Origin: an uncultured Eubacteriales bacterium | GTDB lineage: Bacteria; Bacillota; Clostridia; Oscillospirales; CAG-382 | Reading direction: 5' to 3' | Assembly: GCA_934502885.1 (NCBI GenBank) | Contig: CAKSUT010000002.1 | Span: 248,001 to 312,000, forward strand | DNA: 64,000 nucleotides | In this document: piece after piece, positions 59,312 to 64,000 of the stretch | Numbering within the stretch: position 1 is the stretch's first letter | Layout of the letters: every line of letters starts with the position of its first letter | Notes under the pieces: generated by a model | Database searches by the model: none | What the model saw: the letters and a program-made list of their open reading frames with translations, nothing else | Told to the model about the DNA's origin: nothing | Program-made: the position numbers and the translations under genes

Positions 59312-60019
59312 TTATTTCTTCTTTCCGAGGTACGCTTCCTTCACCGCCTCGTTTGCGAGAAGTTCGGCACCCGTACCGCTCAAGGTTATACATCCCGTTT
59401 CGAGAACATATGCCGTGTTGGCAATCTGAAGAGCCATGTTTGCATTCTGCTCGATAAGGAGGATCGTCACACCCTGCTTGTTTATTTCGCGAATGATATT
59501 GAATATATCTCTGATTATGAGCGGAGCAAGTCCGAGGGACGGTTCGTCCATCATGAGGAGCTTCGGCTTGCTCATAAGCGCACGCGCAACCGCAAGCATC
59601 TGCTGTTCACCGCCGGAAAGCGTTCCTGCAAGCTGCCAGTTACGCTCCTTAAGACGCGGAAACAGGCTGTACACCCACTCGATATCCTCGCCTATGTGTG
59701 CATCCTTTCTGAGGTACGCACCGATCTTTATGTTTTCGAGAACCGTAAGATCCGGGAACACACGGCGTCCTTCGGGAACGAGGGTAATACCCGTGCCGAT
59801 TATTGCGTTTGTCTGCATACCGATAAGGTTTACGCCGTCGAACTCAACCGTCCCGCCGTCAGCCTTTACAAGACCGACTATAGAACGGAGAGTCGTGCTT
59901 TTTCCCGCACCGTTTGCACCGATAAGAGTTACTATTTCGCCGTCCGGAACAGTGAGGCTAACATCGCGGAGTGCCTTGATGCCTCCGTAAGAAACGCTAA
60001 GGTTTTCAATTTTCAGCAT
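59312..60019 (-). CDS. livF: Branched-chain amino acid ABC transporter ATPase LivF
   Basis: One of the two ATPases that power branched-chain amino acid uptake. In 235 residues it has Walker A GANGAGKST near 35-43, the signature LSGGEQQM near 132 and Walker B LLMMDEPSLGLAP near 153. The family-typical start is MLKIENLSVSYGGIKAL. ATG 60019 was preferred over GTG 60028 because GGAGG lies 8 nt upstream; the start overlaps the end of livG by 14 bp. Shorter than LivG, as expected for LivF. Confidence 0.95.
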   Translation of the reverse strand: MLKIENLSVSYGGIKALRDVSLTVPDGEIVTLIGANGAGKSTTLRSIVGLVKADGGTVEFDGVNLIGMQTNAIIGTGITLVPEGRRVFPDLTVLENIKIGAYLRKDAHIGEDIEWVYSLFPRLKERNWQLAGTLSGGEQQMLAVARALMSKPKLLMMDEPSLGLAPLIIRDIFNIIREINKQGVTILLIEQNANMALQIANTAYVLETGCITLSGTGAELLANEAVKEAYLGKKK

Positions 60020-60863
60020 CGTCGCCACCTCCGAGGTATGCTCTTATTACTTTCGGGTCAGCCTGTATCTCGGACGGTGTGCCCTTTGCTATAAGCTTAC
60101 CAAAGTCAATTACGTAGATTCTGTCGGATATATCCATTATAAGATCCATGTGATGCTCAATGACGAGTATCGTGAGGTTATGCTTGTCGCGAAGCTCTCT
60201 TATGAACTGCGTAAGCTCAAGCGTCTCCTGCGGATTCATGCCGGCCGCCGGCTCATCGAGAAGAAGGAGCTTCGGATTCGTCGCAAGCGCACGTGCAATC
60301 TCAAGGCGTCTCTGCTGACCGTAAGGAAGGCTCGTCGCAAACTCGTCTCTGAGGTGGGAGAGTCCCTGCATTTCGAGAAGCTCTTCCGTTTCCCTCCTCA
60401 TGCGCGCCTCGTCCTTGGCGTTGAGCTTGAGTGTTGCCGCGAACATATTGGCATTCTGGTGAAGATGCTTTGCGAGAAGCACGTTTTCAAACACCGTCAT
60501 ACCCTTGAAAAGGCGGATATTCTGAAAGGTACGCGCAATTCCGAGCTTTGTTATCTTGTCGGGAGTCTTGACCATGGTATGCTTATACATACCGTTATTC
60601 TGCCCCGCATAGAGCTTTTTCATTTTGCCCTTGGGGAAATTCTCGAGTATTCTGTCTCCGCAGAAATCAATAGCACCGTTTGTCGGCTCATAAACGCCGG
60701 TTATCGCATTGAACGCTGTCGTTTTACCTGCGCCGTTCGGTCCGATAAGAGCGACTATCTCACCCTCGTTTACGTCGAGCGAAAGGTTGTCAACCGCAAC
60801 GACGCCGCCGAACTGCATTGTTATATTCTCAATATGGAGAATGTTTTTCACTTCGTTTGCCAT
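60006..60863 (-). CDS. livG: Branched-chain amino acid ABC transporter ATPase LivG
   Basis: The second ATPase of the Liv system. The 285-residue protein has Walker A GPNGAGKTT near 37-45, the LivG signature LPYGQQRRLEIARALA near 176 and Walker B LLLLDEPAAGMNP near 197, and the C-terminal LivG-type tail (GTPSEIQADPKVIRAYLG). The region KMKKLYAGQNNGMYKH near 74-89 is an insertion not seen in all LivG proteins. Its ATG overlaps the livM stop by one base. Confidence 0.95.
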   Translation of the reverse strand: MANEVKNILHIENITMQFGGVVAVDNLSLDVNEGEIVALIGPNGAGKTTAFNAITGVYEPTNGAIDFCGDRILENFPKGKMKKLYAGQNNGMYKHTMVKTPDKITKLGIARTFQNIRLFKGMTVFENVLLAKHLHQNANMFAATLKLNAKDEARMRRETEELLEMQGLSHLRDEFATSLPYGQQRRLEIARALATNPKLLLLDEPAAGMNPQETLELTQFIRELRDKHNLTILVIEHHMDLIMDISDRIYVIDFGKLIAKGTPSEIQADPKVIRAYLGGGDDAEN

Positions 60864-62062
60864 CAGTGCTTCGCCTCCTGCTTCTTTGCATCCTTTTTGA
60901 ATAACTCACCTCGGAACAAACGAACGAAAAAACTACCGATTTTCTTTGCCGTGCGAGCGAAGAATTTGCATATTCTCGTAACCGATAACTCGTTTGTACC
61001 CATGATGCCCTTTCTGAAGAAGAGCACGAACACCATGATTATTACCGAGAAAACAACCATGCGGAAGCCGCCTCTGAATATTTTCGGTGCTTCTATTCCG
61101 AGGAACTTGCCCATGTCGAGACCTCTGAGCCACCATTCGGAGGCAAAGATGTAAAGGAACGACGCTATGATGCTTCCGGAAACCGAACCGATACCGCCTA
61201 TAACGACGATAAGGAGAATTTCGTAGGTCATCGCAGACTTAAATGGCGTTGCCTGAATGGTATTCTGGAACATCGCAAGAAGCGCACCGCCGATGCCGGC
61301 AAAGAACGAACTTACGATAAACGCCATCATCTTATGCTTCGCAAGGTCTATACCCATAGCCTCTGCCGCTATCTCGTCGTCACGGATTGCCTTGAAGGCT
61401 CTGCCGTAGGTCGAGTTGATAAGAAGCACTATGAGAAGTATGCAGACTGCCGAAACGGCAAGGGGGAAAAGCGCCGAGGTGAAAACAGGGTACTGACGGA
61501 GCACGTTTGAACCGTTGGTAACGGGTCCGAGCTTATCCCACTGGAAGATTGCGCGGATAATCTCCGCAAAGCCGAGGGTTGCAATGGCAAGGTAGTCGCT
61601 CTTGAGCTTAAGTACGGGAAGACCGATAAGGAACGCAAATATCGCCGCAACGATACCTGCAAGGACTATGCCTATAAACATCGCAACGCCGTCCGCGCCC
61701 TTACCGGTAAGTCCGAAAACAGCGGCAAGGTTGTCTATCCATGCTCTCGAAACGATACAGCCGTCCTTTATGTACATATAGACGCTCTCGCGGTACTGAT
61801 CCGGGATTGTGAGCACACTGTATGTGTAAGCACCGAGAAGCATAAAGCCTGCCTGACCGAGGGAGAAAAGTCCCGTAAAGCCGTTCAAGAGGTTCATCGA
61901 CACCGCGACGAGAGCGTATATCGCACCTTTCTTGATAACGGTGAAGAGCATCGGGTTTATTCCCGGAATCTTTTCAAGTATTCCGACGAGTACGAATACC
62001 GCCGCAACAATTACAATATTTGCGATAAAATCTATCTTTTTTTCTTTCGCTGTTAATTTCAT
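60863..62062 (-). CDS. livM: Branched-chain amino acid ABC transporter permease LivM
   Basis: A 399-residue permease with about 9-10 membrane helices. The permease-ATPase contact loop contains RAFKAIRDDEIAAEAMGID near 232-250, typical of LivM/LivH, and GIGGALLAMFQNTIQATPF follows. An insertion near 95-115 (SVYMYIKDGCIVSRAWIDNL) and a basic C-terminal tail of about 30 residues (VRLFRGELFKKDAKKQEAKH) are extra features. GGGAGGAG precedes the ATG. Confidence 0.94.
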   Translation of the reverse strand: MKLTAKEKKIDFIANIVIVAAVFVLVGILEKIPGINPMLFTVIKKGAIYALVAVSMNLLNGFTGLFSLGQAGFMLLGAYTYSVLTIPDQYRESVYMYIKDGCIVSRAWIDNLAAVFGLTGKGADGVAMFIGIVLAGIVAAIFAFLIGLPVLKLKSDYLAIATLGFAEIIRAIFQWDKLGPVTNGSNVLRQYPVFTSALFPLAVSAVCILLIVLLINSTYGRAFKAIRDDEIAAEAMGIDLAKHKMMAFIVSSFFAGIGGALLAMFQNTIQATPFKSAMTYEILLIVVIGGIGSVSGSIIASFLYIFASEWWLRGLDMGKFLGIEAPKIFRGGFRMVVFSVIIMVFVLFFRKGIMGTNELSVTRICKFFARTAKKIGSFFVRLFRGELFKKDAKKQEAKH

Positions 62063-62079
62063 GCTTTACTCCTCCCCTC

Positions 62080-63075
62080 TTAAACCTTATCGGTGTTCTT
62101 CTCACTGAAAAGACCGGTAGGCTTAACGCAGAGAATAACTATAAGAAGCACGAACGTGAAAGCGTCCGAGAAGGTTGCGAAGCCGAAGTTTTCGTTTATA
62201 AGTCCCATGGTCTTGAGGATATTGTCAAGACCCTTGAGGATATTCTCGCATATACCTATAATGAACGCACCGACAACCGCGCCGGGAATAGATCCTATAC
62301 CGCCGAAAACCGCCGCGACGAACGCCTTGAGTCCGGGCATCGCGCCGGAGGTGGGAACGACGGAGGCGTAGTTTGTGAAGTAAAGAATCGAACCTGCCGC
62401 CGCAAGGAACGAACCGATAAGGAAGGTTGTGGAAATTACGTTGTCAACCTTGATACCCATAAGGCGGCTCGTCTCGAAATCCTTGGAAACGGCACGCATT
62501 GCCATACCGATCTTGGTCTTCTGAATGAGGAAAACGAGAAGCACAACAAGCGCTATCGTGAGGAAAGGCGTGATAATCGTAACTCTTTTTACCGCCGCCG
62601 TGCCGATCTTTATGGAATCGGAGAGCCACGGTATCGACTCGCCCTTTGCCGGGTACGGCTGGGCAAGACCGCCGGTTATGTAAATAGCGCAGTTCTGAAT
62701 AAGGTAAGAAACGCCGATTGCGGAAATCATAACCGACATACGCGGAGCGTTACGCAAAGGTCTGTAAGCCGCCGCCTCAACCGCAAGACCGAGAGCGACC
62801 GTAAGTACGAGAACAATTATAACCGAGATGATAATCGAAATCATAAACGCGCTTGCCGCAGAAATTCCGCAGCTTATGAGAAGCGGTGTGATTGCGGTGT
62901 TGGAATACACCATTATAAGACCCGCGACCATGAATATATCGCCGTGAGCAAAGTTTATAAGTCGGAGTATGCCGTATACCATGGTATAACCTATGGCAAT
63001 CAGCGCATACTGACCTCCGACCGCTATACCGCTCAGCAAGTAAGGCAGAGCGACATCGAATAACTGCTTAAGCAT
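62080..63075 (-). CDS. livH: Branched-chain amino acid ABC transporter permease LivH
   Basis: A 331-residue permease with about 8 membrane helices. Features of LivH: GIAVGGQYALIAIGYTMVYG near 17-36, RLINFAHGDIFMVAG, AMRAVSKDFETSRLMGIKVD and FGGIGSIPGAVVGAFIIG. The start was put at ATG 63075, with GGAGGT 10 nt upstream; the longer ORF to 63180 lacks a ribosome binding site and adds residues unlike the family. Confidence 0.94.
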   Translation of the reverse strand: MLKQLFDVALPYLLSGIAVGGQYALIAIGYTMVYGILRLINFAHGDIFMVAGLIMVYSNTAITPLLISCGISAASAFMISIIISVIIVLVLTVALGLAVEAAAYRPLRNAPRMSVMISAIGVSYLIQNCAIYITGGLAQPYPAKGESIPWLSDSIKIGTAAVKRVTIITPFLTIALVVLLVFLIQKTKIGMAMRAVSKDFETSRLMGIKVDNVISTTFLIGSFLAAAGSILYFTNYASVVPTSGAMPGLKAFVAAVFGGIGSIPGAVVGAFIIGICENILKGLDNILKTMGLINENFGFATFSDAFTFVLLIVILCVKPTGLFSEKNTDKV

Positions 63076-63372
63076 AAGATAAGCTACCTCCATTATTCTG
63101 CTTCTGAACGCTGTCAACGCCTTCCGAGCCTCTTGAAAACACGTTTCTCGGCACGCATTTTCAACGGGCTCCGAATACAAAGCAGGCTAAATATGAGCCG
63201 TAAAGCTCCTTTTTTCATGCCGTATACTTTTGCGCATATACGACAAAAGAAACGGTCTCCCGTCCCTTGGCTTTGCGGCTCGACAAAATTCGCCGGTAAA
63301 ATCAGCCGGCGGACAGTCTGCGCACGACCGTCCGCCATGCCGTCAAGCTATGTCAGCGTAATGTGAAACCAA
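63076..63372 (-). other. Intergenic region between livJ and livH
   Basis: These 297 bp hold no credible gene. They contain the hairpin at 63308-63336 and the livH ribosome binding site. No clear promoter for livH was found, so livHMGF probably depend on transcription from livJ. Confidence 0.5.
63308..63336 (-). other. Hairpin downstream of livJ
   Basis: On the minus strand GGCGGAC-g-GTC pairs with GAC-t-GTCCGCC (63336-63326 with 63318-63308), an 11-position stem with one mismatch and a 7-nt loop. No long T run follows, so it may protect the livJ mRNA or terminate only partly. Confidence 0.6.
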
Positions 63373-64000
63373 TCAGTTTACGCCCTGTTCTGCGACGAAG
63401 TCCCAAGCACCTGTCTCGGTGTTAGCCTTCTTAACGAATGCGGTATCGCGCTTAGCGTCACCGATTTCGTTAAACTCGATAAGACCTGTTACGCCGGTAT
63501 AGGAAACGCCGGGAAGAGCCTTAAGTACGTCGCCGGGGTTCTTGGAGCCTGCAGCCTTGATAGCTTCGAGAGCTACAAAGTAAGCATCATAACCCATTGC
63601 GGAAACTGCGGAGATAGTGGAGTCGCCGCCGTTGTTTGTGAGGTTGGTGTTGTCGGATTCGATCCATGCCTTGAAATCGGTATCGAACTTCTCATTACCG
63701 CCCTCCTGGTAGAAGGTTGTTACGTAAATATCAACGTCCTTGTCCTTTGCAGCGTTAAGTACAACGTTGGAATCCCATGTATCGCCCGCGAGCATCGGAA
63801 TGCCTATCTCGTTGGAAGCGCTCTGCTCGATGATGAGCTGTGCAGCCTCAAGGGATACGGGAGCGAAGATAACATCGCAGTTCTGGGACTTTGCGGTGTT
63901 GAGGAACGATGTGAAGTCGGAGTTGCCTTCGTTGAAGGTTTCGGCAACTACCTCGCCGCCTGCCTCTTTAAATGCCTTTGTGAAGTTGTAGCCGAGGCCG
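63373..64000 (-). CDS. livJ: Branched-chain amino acid ABC transporter substrate-binding protein, C-terminal part (cut by window edge)
   Basis: The last 208 or so residues of a periplasmic-binding-type receptor of the LivJ family (Peripla_BP_6). The frame stays open to the window edge; the visible part starts GLGYNFTKAFKEAGGEVVAE and includes SDFTSFLNTAKSQNCDVIFA, GYDAYFVALEAIKAAG and the closing pattern GVTGLIEFNEIGDAKRDTAF, all typical of leucine/isoleucine/valine binding proteins. The upstream part with lipoprotein signal is outside the window. It heads the livJHMGF operon. Confidence 0.9.
   Translation of the reverse strand, partial: GLGYNFTKAFKEAGGEVVAETFNEGNSDFTSFLNTAKSQNCDVIFAPVSLEAAQLIIEQSASNEIGIPMLAGDTWDSNVVLNAAKDKDVDIYVTTFYQEGGNEKFDTDFKAWIESDNTNLTNNGGDSTISAVSAMGYDAYFVALEAIKAAGSKNPGDVLKALPGVSYTGVTGLIEFNEIGDAKRDTAFVKKANTETGAWDFVAEQGVN

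Noticed and set aside
57809..60094. A 761-codon open frame on the plus strand opposite asnS and livF.
   Set aside because: It lies wholly antisense to clear genes with conserved motifs, has no ribosome binding site or recognisable domain, and spans the boundary between the two real genes. It is a frame shadow caused by codon use.
63114..63366. Two overlapping short frames (74 and 77 codons) in the livJ-livH gap.
   Set aside because: Neither has a ribosome binding site, a recognisable sequence or membrane/secretion features, and they overlap on opposite strands.

Overview
The window is a chromosomal segment of a spore-forming member of the Bacillota, most likely an uncultured gut or rumen bacterium of the class Clostridia. 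This is inferred from several things: RNase J, RemA, the PASTA kinase with its PP2C phosphatase, a LtaS-like lipoteichoic acid synthase, the forespore sigma factor SigG, frequent TTG starts behind GAAAGG ribosome binding sites, and dockerin-bearing secreted proteins typical of fibre degraders. Base composition looks near 50% GC. No rRNA, tRNA, CRISPR array, insertion sequence or prophage was seen.

Positions 1-15200 hold core genes. On the minus strand are the start of a DnaD-like replication gene (cut by the left edge) and RNase J, which has a leader of about 220 nt containing a possible small ORF. On the plus strand follow a PsbP/DcrB-like lipoprotein, SecA, and two related membrane proteins, the second with an internal duplication. 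A LtaS-type enzyme (minus) and recA-recX (plus) are divergent, each with a clean sigma-A promoter. An NfeD/SPFH pair, TcdA and SigG come next.

Positions 15274-29444 are one long collinear run behind a consensus promoter (TTGACA, 17 bp, TATAAT): yicC, remA, gmk, rpoZ, priA, def, fmt, a YugP-type protease, rsmB, rlmN, the PP2C phosphatase, the PASTA kinase, rsgA and thiN. I saw no convincing internal terminator. This is the familiar Firmicutes macromolecule-synthesis and signalling cluster.

Positions 29496-35890 look like an accessory metabolic operon: a FucU-type mutarotase, two overlapping dinucleotide-binding proteins (the larger with a HEAT-like tail) and two almost identical beta-lactamase-family hydrolases. 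The hydrolases come from a direct duplication of about 1.7 kb. Positions 35900-40571 carry, on the minus strand, an ECF sigma factor with its membrane anti-sigma factor, a secreted stalk-domain protein, a LURP-one-like protein and acetate kinase.

Positions 40640-57780 form a carbohydrate-related secretome island: a dockerin protein with an LVIVD propeller, an orphan solute-binding lipoprotein divergent from a CBM9-like protein, an AraC-family regulator, and two giant secreted proteins (1681 and 1476 residues) that combine SGNH esterase modules, predicted beta-helix repeats and dockerin-like modules. The same 10-bp palindrome, TTTTGCAAAA, lies in three regulatory regions of this island and may define a small regulon. 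Positions 57793-64000 (minus strand) hold a branched-chain amino acid ABC transporter (livJHMGF, livJ cut by the right edge) followed by asnS.

No wholly new system is clear. The most interesting signals are the shared palindrome, the permuted SGNH/dockerin architecture and the recent tandem duplication.
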